Position numbers and translations under genes: made by a program
In this document: piece by piece, positions 6,942 to 15,113 of the stretch
Numbering within the stretch: position 1 is the first letter of the stretch
Layout: every line of letters starts with the position of its first letter
The notes under the pieces: generated by a model
Told to the model about the DNA's origin: nothing
The model's input: only the letters and a program-made list of their open reading frames with translations
Database searches by the model: none
Assembly: GCF_004116405.1 (NCBI RefSeq)
Contig: NZ_SDIC01000006.1
Span: 1 to 64,000, forward strand
Direction of reading: 5' to 3'
DNA from: Halegenticoccus tardaugens
GTDB taxonomy: Archaea; Halobacteriota; Halobacteria; Halobacteriales; Haloferacaceae
Length of the DNA: 64,000 nt

Positions 6942-8942
6942 ATGACTGACGATGGAAGGCGACCCCCGGACGATCGTACCGCAGACGATCATGTCGCGGA
7001 CGGCTCCGACGAGGAAAACGCAGCGACTTCCGGTGAAGCGGGCTCCGGGACACCCTCGACGGCGCTCACGCTTGACTCGTTTTACGACGCCGTCGAGGCG
7101 GAGGGGCGGCCCGTCCTGACGGCACAGCAGGTCGCCCGGAGACTCGGCAGATCGCACGCCGTGGCGACGGAAGCGCTCGAACGGTTCGCTCGTGAGGGGT
7201 CCGTCGAGCGCGTCGACGTCGAAACGGATCCCGTGGTCTGGTACCCGAAGGAGTGGAACGAGATCGCAGACCGAGAGCGGGTGATCCTCTTTTCCGAACG
7301 CCGAGAGATCGTCGTCGACCGACCGACGCAGTACACCCGGGCACAGCTGTCGCAGTTCGCCCACCTCGTCGACTCCAGCGGAACGCCGGGCGCTGGCACG
7401 CGGACGAACGGCGCGGGTGGCTACCTCTACAGGATCCGTCGAGAGGACATCTGGGCGTCGCCGTTCGACGACCTCGGCGGACTTCTCGCCAGCGTACGCG
7501 CCGTCCTCCCCCGGCGATCGCCCCACCTCGAAGCGTGGATCGAAGACCAGTGGAAGCGCGCGAACCAGTTCGTCCTCTACACGCACGACGACGGCTACAC
7601 CGTTTTGAAGGCCGCGAGCGAGAGCCTCATGGGGAACGTCGCCCGGCAGAAACTCGGCCCAGAACACCTCCACGCGCCGATCTCCGACGCCGAAAGCTGG
7701 GCGGTCGACGGCTCCGAGGCCGCGATCAAACGCGTCCTCTACGGGGCGGGCTACCCCGTCCGTGACGAGCGCGACCTCGACGCCGGCGACCCGCTCGACG
7801 TCGACCTCCGGGTCGAACTCCGCGACTACCAGCGCGACTGGGTGGAACGGTTTCTGGAACGAAAGTCGGGCGTCCTCGTCGGGCCGCCCGGCGCGGGAAA
7901 GACCGTCGCCGGCCTCGGCGTGCTCGCCGCCGTCGGCGGCGAGACGTTGATCCTCGTTCCGAGCCGCCAACTCGCCGGCCAGTGGCGGGAGGAGCTCCTC
8001 GCGAACACCACCCTCGAACCCGACCAGGTCGGCGAGTACCACGGCGGTCAAAAGGAGATTCGGCCGGTCACCGTCGCAACCTACCAGACCGCCGGGATGG
8101 ACCGCCACCGGTCGCTGTTCGACTCCCGTCGCTGGGGCCTCGTCGTCCTCGACGAGGCGCACCACATCCCCGCCCCTGTGTTCCGCCGCGCGGCCGACCT
8201 GCAGTCGAAACACCGCCTCGGCCTGTCGGCGACGCCGGTCCGAGAATCGGACGACGAGGAGGACATCTTCACCCTCATCGGTCCGCCGATCGGCACGGAC
8301 TGGTCCAAGCTGTTCGAGGCGGGGTTCGTCCAGGAACCCGAGGTCGAGATCCAGTACGTCCCGTGGCGGGACGAGACGGCCAGAAACGAATTCCTGAGCG
8401 CCGACGGACGCGAACGCCACCGACTCGCCGCCGAAAACCCCGCGAAGGCCGACGAGGCGCGCGGCATCCTCGCCGACCACCCCGACGCGAAGGCACTCGT
8501 CTTCGTCGAGTACCTCGACCAGGGCCGCGCGCTGTCCGAGGCGCTCGGAATCCCGTTCATCAGCGGCGAGATGCGACACGCCCGCAGGGGGCGGCTGTTC
8601 GAGGAATTTCGGCGGGGGGATCGGCGGACGCTGATCGTCTCGCGCGTCGGCGACGAGGGGATCGACCTGCCGAACGCGGAACTCGCCGTCGTCGCCTCCG
8701 GGCTCGGGGGCTCGCGTCGGCAGGGTTCCCAGCGGGCCGGCCGGACGATGCGCCCGTCCGGAAGCGCGCTCGTGTACGTCCTCGCGACCTACGGCACCAT
8801 TGAGGAGGACTTCGCCCAGCGACAGATGCGCCACCTCGCGGAGAAGGGCGTGCGGGTGAGGGAGCGGACCGCGGACGAGGAGCAGATCACGGACGACGAT
8901 CCACCGGCGATCGATGACGAGAACACAGACGAAGGAGCGTAG
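6942..8942 (+). CDS. rad25: XPB/Rad25-type DNA repair helicase
   Basis: Superfamily 2 DNA helicase of the XPB group, 666 residues, probably acting in nucleotide excision repair or transcription-coupled repair. Residues 1-45 are a disordered acidic tail. Residues about 50-110 look like a small winged helix (TAQQVARRLGRSHAVATEALERF). Helicase motifs are Q-like RDYQRDWV, Walker A GPPGAGKT (314-321), DEAH box (404-407), motif III GLSATP, and motifs V-VI VGDEGIDLPNA and RRQGSQRAGRTMR. TTATATTTT near 6884-6893 is the likely TATA box. A pyrimidine-rich repeat follows the stop. Confidence 0.9.
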   Translation: MTDDGRRPPDDRTADDHVADGSDEENAATSGEAGSGTPSTALTLDSFYDAVEAEGRPVLTAQQVARRLGRSHAVATEALERFAREGSVERVDVETDPVVWYPKEWNEIADRERVILFSERREIVVDRPTQYTRAQLSQFAHLVDSSGTPGAGTRTNGAGGYLYRIRREDIWASPFDDLGGLLASVRAVLPRRSPHLEAWIEDQWKRANQFVLYTHDDGYTVLKAASESLMGNVARQKLGPEHLHAPISDAESWAVDGSEAAIKRVLYGAGYPVRDERDLDAGDPLDVDLRVELRDYQRDWVERFLERKSGVLVGPPGAGKTVAGLGVLAAVGGETLILVPSRQLAGQWREELLANTTLEPDQVGEYHGGQKEIRPVTVATYQTAGMDRHRSLFDSRRWGLVVLDEAHHIPAPVFRRAADLQSKHRLGLSATPVRESDDEEDIFTLIGPPIGTDWSKLFEAGFVQEPEVEIQYVPWRDETARNEFLSADGRERHRLAAENPAKADEARGILADHPDAKALVFVEYLDQGRALSEALGIPFISGEMRHARRGRLFEEFRRGDRRTLIVSRVGDEGIDLPNAELAVVASGLGGSRRQGSQRAGRTMRPSGSALVYVLATYGTIEEDFAQRQMRHLAEKGVRVRERTADEEQITDDDPPAIDDENTDEGA

Positions 8943-8953
8943 CGCAGGGCGGT

Positions 8954-9061
8954 CGTTCCCGTCTCATCTCCTCTCTTCGTTCCCGTCTCACCTCCTCTCT
9001 TCGCTCCCGATCTCGTCTCGTCTCATCTCTCGTCTCGTCTCATCTCTCGTCTCGTCTCATC
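8954..9061. repeat. compound tandem repeat, 24-bp and 17-bp units
   Basis: Two 24-bp units (8954-8977, 8978-9001; CGTTCCCGTCTCATCTCC start) are followed by three exact 17-bp units TCTCGTCTCGTCTCATC at 9011-9027, 9028-9044 and 9045-9061. The strand is nearly all pyrimidine apart from periodic G. It separates the convergent rad25 and aminotransferase genes. Confidence 0.9.
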
Positions 9062-9085
9062 TCGTCCCCTCTCTTCGCTCCCGAC

Positions 9086-10156
9086 TCACGCCGCGTCGAG
9101 AACCGCGCCGAGCGCGTCCATCGTCCGCTCGACCCTCTCCACGTCGGCGTTGAAGCCCATGTGACCCACTCGGAGGATGTCGTCCGCGAGCTCGCCGAGG
9201 CCTGTCGCGACGACCACGTCGTGGTCCTCGTCGAGCCGCCGCTGCAGTTCGGTCGCCCGCCCCGGCACGTGAAACGCCGTGACCGTCGGTGAACTCCGCT
9301 CGCGGTCGGGGTAGAGCACGAGGCCGAGCGCCCGGCCGCGCTCGCGACACCGCTCCGCGGCCGCTTCGTGGCGCGCGTAGGCCGCGTCCAGCCCCTCCTC
9401 GAGCAGCAGATCGAGCGCGGCGTCGAGCGCGGCGACGTTCGCCGAGAGGTGCGTGTAGGGGAACCCGTCGCTCACGTCCCGCCACGGCAGGAGATTCGTG
9501 TACAACGTCTCGGGGTCGCGCGCCTCGACGGCGTCCCACACCGCGTCGCTGACGGAGACCGTCGAGAGTCCCGGCGGCGCGCTGAAACACTTCTGGGACG
9601 CCCCGAGACAGACGTCGACGTGCGCCGTCGGAACCGGCGCGCCGCCGAGCGACGACACGGCGTCGATGATCGTGAGCACGCCCCGATCCTGGAGCAGTTC
9701 GAGCACATCTCCGATCTCGTTCAACGTTCCGGTCGGCGTCTCGCAGTGGACCATCGTGGCCGCCTCGAATTCGCTCCCGTCCGCGTCGGCCTCGTCGAGC
9801 GCCTCCTCGACGCGCTCGACGTCGAGCGGATCGGCGTACTCGGATCCGACGAGCGTCGCCTCGCCGCCGTAGCTCTCGACGAAGTCGGCGAAGCCGTCGC
9901 CGTACAGCCCGTTCGAGAGGCAGAGCACGCGGTCGCCCGGTTCGACGATCGAGGCGACGGCCGCCTCCAGTCCGAGGATGCCCTCGCCGCCGAGGACGAC
10001 GAGGTCGTCGTCCGTACCGTACACCGTCGCGAGCTTCCGGGTCACGTCCTCGTACCGCTCCGCGAACGCCTCCTCGACGTCCGGGTTCGGCATCGCCTCG
10101 CTCATCGCCTCTCTGACCCGCCGCGGGACCGCGGTCGGCCCGGGTGTCATTAGCAT
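9086..10156 (-). CDS. class V PLP aminotransferase (alanine/serine-glyoxylate type)
   Basis: PLP-dependent fold type I aminotransferase of 356 residues, likely transferring the amino group of alanine or serine to glyoxylate or pyruvate. Visible features are the start MTPGPTAVP, the cofactor segment GGEGILGLEAAV, VDAVSSLGG with the PLP-binding Asp, and the catalytic Lys189 in GASQKCFSAPPG. A TATA-like CTACTTAG near 10184 is 28 bp before the ATG, suggesting a leaderless mRNA. A second member of the family is at 47813-49000; the two differ in length and sequence, so they are not a recent duplication. Exact substrates are not readable. Confidence 0.85.
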   Translation of the reverse strand: MLMTPGPTAVPRRVREAMSEAMPNPDVEEAFAERYEDVTRKLATVYGTDDDLVVLGGEGILGLEAAVASIVEPGDRVLCLSNGLYGDGFADFVESYGGEATLVGSEYADPLDVERVEEALDEADADGSEFEAATMVHCETPTGTLNEIGDVLELLQDRGVLTIIDAVSSLGGAPVPTAHVDVCLGASQKCFSAPPGLSTVSVSDAVWDAVEARDPETLYTNLLPWRDVSDGFPYTHLSANVAALDAALDLLLEEGLDAAYARHEAAAERCRERGRALGLVLYPDRERSSPTVTAFHVPGRATELQRRLDEDHDVVVATGLGELADDILRVGHMGFNADVERVERTMDALGAVLDAA

Positions 10157-10230
10157 ACTCGGACCTAGCGCACCGGGGATCTACTTAGTAGCGATTGCGT
10201 CCGGGCGGCGGCCCCGGCGGTCGCAGGCGT

Positions 10231-10308
10231 GGACGGGCGCGAACGGGCGCGGACGAGTGCGGACGAGTGCAGAACGAGCGCGGACGAGCGCGGACAGACA
10301 CGGACGGG
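10231..10308. repeat. about eight tandem 10-bp repeats
   Basis: GGACGAGCGC-type decamers start at 10231, 10241, 10251, 10261, 10271, 10282, 10292 and 10302, with one 11-bp unit. The period is close to one DNA turn. They lie in the divergent interval between the aminotransferase promoter and the AIR-synthase-like gene. Confidence 0.85.
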
Positions 10309-10342
10309 AAGGCAGAAGACCGGGGGCACGCATACCTCGGTC

Positions 10343-11401
10343 ATGACCGGCAAACTCAGTCCGGCGGACCTCGATCGGTACGTCTTCTCCCGGACGGGCG
10401 CGCCCACCGACGACCTGCTCGTCGGCCCCGCCTACGGCGAGGACGCCGCCGCCGTGCGCGTCGGCGACGAGACGGTCGTCGTGAGCACCGATCCGATCTC
10501 GCTCGCCGCGGAGCGCATCGGCACGCTCGGCGTCGCCATCGTCTCGAACGACGTGGCGGCCTCCGGGGGCGTCCCCGAGTGGCTCGTGAGCACGATCGTC
10601 CTGCCCGAACGCGACCTCGACCTCCTCGACACGATCACCGCGCAGCTTCACGAGGAGGCGACCCGGCTCGGAATCACGATCGTCGGCGGGCACACCGAAG
10701 CCGTGGGGGCGCTCTCACGGCCGCTCCTCTCTCTGACCTGTCTGGGTCCGACGGACCGCTACGTGTCCACGTCCGGAGCGGAGCCGGGCGACGGCGTCGT
10801 TCTCACCAAGGGGGCGGGCGTCGAGGGAACGGCGGTTCTCGCGACCGACTTTCGCGGCGACCTCGAATCGAAGGGCGTCGATCCGGAGACGATCGACGCC
10901 GCGGCCGGCTTCTTCGACGACGTCAGCGTCCTGCCGGAGGCGCTGACGCTCGGCGGAGTCGCGACGGCGATGCACGATCCGACCGAGGGCGGCGTTCTCG
11001 GGGCGCTCGTCGAACTCGCTCGCGCCTCCGACGTTTCGATCGCCGTCGAGCGCGACTCGATTCCGATCCGCGCGGAGACGCGGACGCTCTGCGACGCGAT
11101 GGGGGTCGACCCCCTCCGGATCCTCGGGTCGGGGGCGCTCCTCGCCGCCGTCCCGGAAGGCGACACCGCCGCCGCCCTCTCGGCGCTCGACGCGGCCGAC
11201 GTCGAGGCGACGGTCGTCGGCCGCGTCCTCGACGCGGCCGAATCCCCGTCGGACGAGCCGATGTCCGAGCCCGAATCGACGGAGTCGGATTCGACGGACC
11301 CGGGCGCGGCGGAATCCGGCGGAACGAAACCCGGGGTGACGATCGACGGCGAGCACTACACCGATCCCGTGCGAGACGACATGTACGACCTCTGGGAGTA
11401 A
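10343..11401 (+). CDS. AIR synthase-related protein (HypE/ThiL-like fold)
   Basis: ATP-dependent enzyme of the PurM/HypE/ThiL superfamily, 352 residues. It has the N-terminal metal-ATP segment (AYGEDAAAVRVGDETVVVSTDPI), the SNDVAASGGVPEW loop, VGGHTEAV, and the C-terminal MHDPTEGGVLGAL motif typical of HypE-like proteins. It lacks the C-terminal cysteine tail of true HypE and no hyp genes are nearby, so carbamoyl dehydration for hydrogenase is unlikely. Residues about 295-330 are a low-complexity acidic insert. ATG 10343 is used because upstream codons run into decamer repeats. A 21-bp duplication covers the stop codon. Confidence 0.8.
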   Translation: MTGKLSPADLDRYVFSRTGAPTDDLLVGPAYGEDAAAVRVGDETVVVSTDPISLAAERIGTLGVAIVSNDVAASGGVPEWLVSTIVLPERDLDLLDTITAQLHEEATRLGITIVGGHTEAVGALSRPLLSLTCLGPTDRYVSTSGAEPGDGVVLTKGAGVEGTAVLATDFRGDLESKGVDPETIDAAAGFFDDVSVLPEALTLGGVATAMHDPTEGGVLGALVELARASDVSIAVERDSIPIRAETRTLCDAMGVDPLRILGSGALLAAVPEGDTAAALSALDAADVEATVVGRVLDAAESPSDEPMSEPESTESDSTDPGAAESGGTKPGVTIDGEHYTDPVRDDMYDLWE

Positions 11402-11424
11402 TCGTACAGCCTCTGGGAGCGATC
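11383..11424. repeat. 21-bp tandem duplication across a stop codon
   Basis: Units 11383-11403 and 11404-11424 share GTAC(GA/AG)CCTCTGGGAG and differ at four positions. The TAA of the upstream gene (11399-11401) lies inside the first unit, so the last codons of the gene are repeated after its stop. Confidence 0.8.
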
Positions 11425-11432
11425 CGCTCGTC

Positions 11433-12206
11433 TCACCGGTCGCCGAGGTCGTCCGGCTCCTCCCACCGCGCGTCGGGGTCGACCGGCGAGAGGGCGTGGT
11501 CGATCTCGGCCTCCGAGTACTCGATCTCGTCGAGCACCATGCTCAATCGCTGCCACCGCGCGCTGTGTTCCGGTTCGCCCTCGGGACCGACGCGCGCGCC
11601 GTGACGCTTGAAGAACTTCTTCCCCCTCCCGAGGCGGCTCCCCTCGCCCGTGTGCCCGTCGAAGATCACGTCGTACCGACCGCCGGGTTCGAGGTCGCCG
11701 ACGGGGAAATCGTGCGCCGGCGGCTCGCCACGTTCGCGGGCCTCGGCTCGAATCTCGGCGACCGTCCCGAAGTACTCGTCGGCGTTGGCGGCCTCGCGCG
11801 AAGCCGCCGCCCGAGCGACCGTCAGCGCGGCCTGCACGGCGCACAGCCGACCTTTCCACGAGTCCATCGACCACCGCTCGGTCGCCAGCTCCTCGTAGCG
11901 TTCCACGAGCAGCGCGGCGTCCTGTCCCGCCCGGAGGTCCTCGACGACGTAGAGGTTCAGCCGATCCCAGAGGTTCCAGCCGAACCCCGAACGGGCGAGT
12001 TCCCACGCGGCCCACGCGGCGACCTCCTCGTCGCCGCGCCGGACGGCCTTCTGGAGCAGGCTCGACACCGCGTAGCGGTTGTACCCCCCGTCCGTCTCGT
12101 CGTCGCCCTTCTCCTCGCCGAAGTCGTTGGCTCCGGTCGCGTCCGGCGGCACGTCGCGTTTCACCGTTCCGTCGCTGCCGAACGTGGCCTGTCTGTCGTC
12201 CCCCAT
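11433..12206 (-). CDS. conserved protein resembling the C-terminal domain of RarA/MgsA
   Basis: Protein of 257 residues without a P-loop. Residues about 40-150 are helical (YNRYAVSSLLQKAVRRGDEEVAAWAAWELARSGFGWNLWDRLNLYVVEDL) and recall the helical C-terminal domain of the RarA/MgsA recombination AAA+ family, but the ATPase half is absent. The C-terminal part has a GKKFFKRHGARVGPEGEP segment and the conserved-looking RWQRLSMVLDEIEYSEAEI. The ATG at 12206 is preferred over a TTG at 12233. It is convergent with the AIR-synthase-like gene. Function is unknown; the RarA link is tentative. Confidence 0.6.
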   Translation of the reverse strand: MGDDRQATFGSDGTVKRDVPPDATGANDFGEEKGDDETDGGYNRYAVSSLLQKAVRRGDEEVAAWAAWELARSGFGWNLWDRLNLYVVEDLRAGQDAALLVERYEELATERWSMDSWKGRLCAVQAALTVARAAASREAANADEYFGTVAEIRAEARERGEPPAHDFPVGDLEPGGRYDVIFDGHTGEGSRLGRGKKFFKRHGARVGPEGEPEHSARWQRLSMVLDEIEYSEAEIDHALSPVDPDARWEEPDDLGDR

Positions 12207-12335
12207 ACCCCGGCCGACGATCGGCGCGCACAACGGCCTTTCGGATGGGTCCGAAGTTTTCGAGCGCGGTTTCCCCGGCGTCGGCGACGACGAATGGGAA
12301 TTCTTAAGTCTCGATCGCGGTGTAGTGTTCCCCGA

Positions 12336-12409
12336 CCGCTCTTAGCTCAGCCTGGCAGAGCAGCCGACTGTAGATCGGCTTGTCCCCCGTTCAAATCGGG
12401 GAGAGTGGA
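12336..12409 (+). tRNA. tRNA-Tyr (GTA)
   Basis: Cloverleaf of 74 nt. The acceptor stem CCGCTCT (12336-12342) pairs with AGAGTGG (12402-12408) through one G-U, with discriminator A12409. The D-arm is GCTC...GAGC. The anticodon stem GCCGA/TCGGC encloses loop CTGTAGA with anticodon GTA at 12370-12372. The T-arm has loop TTCAAAT. A TATA-like TTCTTAAG is about 30 bp upstream. No intron is present. Confidence 0.96.
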
Positions 12410-12526
12410 TTCGTTTACAAATCCGGCCGACCCGTTTTGAGCAGAAAAGTCGCAGCCCGCACAGCGTCGACGACGCGAACGGCCCGAACCGGTGGCGTTT
12501 AGCGCTCGCGGCGTCTCGATCGGACG

Positions 12527-12946
12527 ATGCCCGACTACCGGTACGAGGTTCCGATCCGGGTCCGCTTTCGCGACCTCGACCCGATGGGACACGTGAACAA
12601 CGCGGTGTACGCGAGCTACTGCGAGCAGGCCCGAATCTCCTACTTCTCGGACGTGCTGGATCTCGACCCCGCGACGCCCGGCATGGTGCTCGCCCACCTC
12701 GAACTCGACTACGAGCGCGCCGTCACCTTCGACGAGGACCTCGCGGTCTCGGTCCGCGTCCCCCGCCTCGGCACGTCGAGCTTTCCGACGGAGCACGAGG
12801 TCCGCGTCGGCGACGAACTCGCCGCGACCGCCGAGACGACGCAGGTGGTCGTCGACGACGAGGGCGCGCCCCGGCCCATCCCGGACGAGTGGCGCGAGCG
12901 CATCGCCGACTTCGAAGAGTTCGAGGTCGCCACCGGCGGCGAGTGA
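12527..12946 (+). CDS. hotdog-fold acyl-CoA thioesterase (4HBT family)
   Basis: Thioesterase of 139 residues. The N-terminal segment RFRDLDPMGHVNNAVYASYCEQAR carries the catalytic Asp of the 4-hydroxybenzoyl-CoA thioesterase family, and the length is standard. It should hydrolyse an acyl-CoA of unknown chain in the cytoplasm. GCGTTTAGCGC near 12500 is a TATA-like box 26 bp before the ATG, consistent with a leaderless transcript. It stands alone between tRNA-Tyr and queD. Confidence 0.88.
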   Translation: MPDYRYEVPIRVRFRDLDPMGHVNNAVYASYCEQARISYFSDVLDLDPATPGMVLAHLELDYERAVTFDEDLAVSVRVPRLGTSSFPTEHEVRVGDELAATAETTQVVVDDEGAPRPIPDEWRERIADFEEFEVATGGE

Positions 12947-13032
12947 TCTCTCCACTCTCCGCGCCGACGACCGGTGGCTTCCGCACCCTCCGACGGGCGG
13001 AGTTTTATACCCGCGGCCAATAATCTCCGGGT

Positions 13033-13494
13033 ATGACTCGGGGAATATTCGAGGACGGACGCGACGCTCCGCTCGCGGACGCGGGCGAGCGGGTCCTGCA
13101 CATCGGCCGAGACAGGCCGATCCGCATCAGCGCGGGGCACCGCCTGCTCCACCACGACGGCAAGTGCAGCCGTCCGCACGGCCACAACTACGAGGTGTCG
13201 GTCCGCGTCGTCGGCGAACTCACGGCGGAGGGGTGGGTCGTCGACAAGGGGACCGTGACCGACGTGATAGCGGAGTGGGACCACATGTTCCTCCTCGAGC
13301 GCGGCGACCCCCTCGTCGAGGCGTTCGAGGCGGCCGGCGACGCCGACGCGACGGTCGTCCTCGACGCCCCGCCGACCGCCGAGGTGATGAGCGTCGTGCT
13401 GGAGCGGAAGCTCCTCGACGCGCTCTCGGGGAACGTCACCGACGTGTCCGTCGAGGTCAGCGAGACCAGCGAACTCTGCGGCGGCGGGGTGTGA
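13033..13494 (+). CDS. queD: 6-carboxytetrahydropterin synthase
   Basis: QueD converts dihydroneopterin triphosphate to 6-carboxytetrahydropterin, the first dedicated step to preQ0, the precursor of archaeosine in archaeal tRNA. The 153-residue protein shows the zinc histidines (SAGHRLLHH, and RPHGHNYEVSV), the catalytic Cys just before them (DGKCSRPHGHNY), and the WDHMFLL and PTAEVMS segments of the PTPS family. TTTTATACCC near 13003 is a TATA box 26 bp before ATG 13033, so the transcript is probably leaderless and starts the que operon. The queE start follows 13 bp after the stop. Confidence 0.93.
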   Translation: MTRGIFEDGRDAPLADAGERVLHIGRDRPIRISAGHRLLHHDGKCSRPHGHNYEVSVRVVGELTAEGWVVDKGTVTDVIAEWDHMFLLERGDPLVEAFEAAGDADATVVLDAPPTAEVMSVVLERKLLDALSGNVTDVSVEVSETSELCGGGV

Positions 13495-13507
13495 GGGACG
13501 GCCGACG

Positions 13508-14281
13508 ATGCCCGTCACGTCGACCGTCGACCGACCCGACGGCGCGCCGGAGGGCGACGCGCTCCCGATCAACGAGCTGTTCGTCTCCCTGCAGGGGGAG
13601 GGAACGCTCGCGGGCGTGCCGAGCGTGTTCGTCCGGACGAGCGGCTGCAACCTGCGCTGTTGGTTCTGCGACTCCTATCACACCTCGTGGGAGCCGACGC
13701 ACGCGTGGATGAGCGTCGACGACGTCGTCGACGAGGTTCGGGGGTACGACGCGGACCACGTCGTCCTCACCGGCGGCGAACCGCTCGTCCACGACGCCTC
13801 CGAGACGCTGCTCCGCCGGCTCGCCGACCTCGGGTACCACACCACGGTCGAGACGAACGGCACGATCCTCCCCGAGTCGGACGTTCCGATCTCCCTCGCG
13901 AGCGTCAGCCCGAAGCTCGCGAGCAGCACGCCGACGGCCGAACTGGACCCCAAGGGCGACGGCGAGTGGGCGGAGCGACACGAGTCGCGTCGGGTCGACC
14001 TCGACGCGCTCGCGACGCTCGTCGAACGCTACGACCGCCAGCTGAAGTTCGTCGTCACCGGCCCCGAGGACATGTCCGAAATCGAGGCGCTCGTCGCCGA
14101 CGTTCGGAAGGCGGCCCACGCCCCGCTCCCCGACGAGGACGTGCTCTTGATGCCCGAGGGGCAGACGCGCGAGGCGCTGGCCGAGACCCGCACCGTCGTC
14201 GCCGACCTCGCGATCGAACACGGCTACCGCTACACCCCCAGACTGCACGTGGACCTGTGGAACGACGCCCCGGAAACCTGA
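13508..14281 (+). CDS. queE: 7-carboxy-7-deazaguanine synthase (radical SAM)
   Basis: QueE rearranges carboxytetrahydropterin to 7-carboxy-7-deazaguanine with SAM and a 4Fe-4S cluster. The 257-residue protein has the leader LPINELFVSLQGEGTLAG, the radical-SAM motif CNLRCWFC (CX3CX2C), LTGGEPLVH, and the family end PRLHVDLWND. It lies 13 bp after queD and before queC, in biosynthetic order. The stop codon TGA at 14279-14281 is the first part of a 23-bp unit repeated three times. Confidence 0.94.
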   Translation: MPVTSTVDRPDGAPEGDALPINELFVSLQGEGTLAGVPSVFVRTSGCNLRCWFCDSYHTSWEPTHAWMSVDDVVDEVRGYDADHVVLTGGEPLVHDASETLLRRLADLGYHTTVETNGTILPESDVPISLASVSPKLASSTPTAELDPKGDGEWAERHESRRVDLDALATLVERYDRQLKFVVTGPEDMSEIEALVADVRKAAHAPLPDEDVLLMPEGQTREALAETRTVVADLAIEHGYRYTPRLHVDLWNDAPET

Positions 14282-14347
14282 TGACTCCCGACCAACCGAC
14301 CTGATGACTTCCGACCAACCGATTTGACGACTCCCGACCAACCGAAG
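14279..14347. repeat. three tandem 23-bp repeats starting at the queE stop codon
   Basis: Units 14279-14301, 14302-14324 and 14325-14347 each read TGATGACTCCCGACCAACCG plus a variable three-base end, with one or two changes. The first begins with the queE stop TGA. They occupy nearly the whole queE-queC gap. Confidence 0.9.
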
Positions 14348-14363
14348 ACCGACACCAGACGCC

Positions 14364-15113
14364 ATGACCGAACACACCGACGAACCCCCCGCAGAACCCT
14401 CCGCAGAATCGACCGACAAACGCGCCGTCGTCCTCCTCTCCGGCGGCATGGACAGCGCGACGGCCGCCTACGAGGCGAACGCGCGCGGCTACGACCTCTC
14501 CTGTCTGCACACCTCCTACGGCCAGAAGACGGAGACGAAGGAGTACGAGTGCGCCCGAACGCTGGCCGACGAACTCGGCGCCGAGGACTTCCTCCACATC
14601 GAGACCGACCACCTGAAGCGGATCGGCGCGTCGAGCCTCACCGACGCGGAGTTGGACGTCGCCGACGCGGACCTGGACGGCTCGGAGGTCCCTACCTCGT
14701 ACGTCCCCTTCCGCAACGCGAACCTGCTCGCGATGGCCGTCTCCTACGCCGAGGCGAGCGGGTGCGACGCCGTCTTCGTCGGCGCGCACAGCGAGGATTA
14801 CGCCGGCTACCCGGACTGCCGCCCCGAGTTCTTCGAGGCGTTCGCGGCGCTGGTCGACGTCGGCACGAAACCCGAAACCGACGTCGCGATCGAGGTGCCG
14901 TTCGTCGAGAACTCGAAGACCGACATCGTCGCGCGCGGCGTCGAACTCGGCGTCCCGTTCGAGCACACGTGGAGCTGTTACCGCGCGACTGAGCCGGCCT
15001 GCGGCACCTGCGACTCCTGCGCGTACCGCCTCCAGGCGTTCCAGACCGTCGGCGTCGAGGACCCGATCGACTACGGAACGCGACCGCGGTACGCGGAGCG
15101 AACTGAAAAATGA
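14364..15113 (+). CDS. queC: 7-cyano-7-deazaguanine synthase
   Basis: QueC converts carboxydeazaguanine to preQ0 with ATP and ammonia. The 249-residue protein has the PP-loop LLSGGMDSATA (about 25-35), SYGQKTETKE, YVPFRNANLLAMA, GAHSEDYAGYPDCRPEF, and the zinc site WSCY...CGTCDSCAYR near the C-terminus. Residues 1-19 are an acidic extension. The stop overlaps the start of the methyltransferase by 4 bp (ATGA), indicating translational coupling. The preQ0 product would be used by arcTGT, which is not in this window. Confidence 0.94.
   Translation: MTEHTDEPPAEPSAESTDKRAVVLLSGGMDSATAAYEANARGYDLSCLHTSYGQKTETKEYECARTLADELGAEDFLHIETDHLKRIGASSLTDAELDVADADLDGSEVPTSYVPFRNANLLAMAVSYAEASGCDAVFVGAHSEDYAGYPDCRPEFFEAFAALVDVGTKPETDVAIEVPFVENSKTDIVARGVELGVPFEHTWSCYRATEPACGTCDSCAYRLQAFQTVGVEDPIDYGTRPRYAERTEK

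Noticed and set aside
10343..11401. True HypE hydrogenase maturation protein
   Set aside because: The C-terminal cysteine tail and any hyp or hydrogenase genes are missing; only the fold is shared.
12207..12233. TTG start for the RarA-C-like protein
   Set aside because: An ATG at 12206 gives a plausible N-terminus; the TTG extension adds only nine residues without support.
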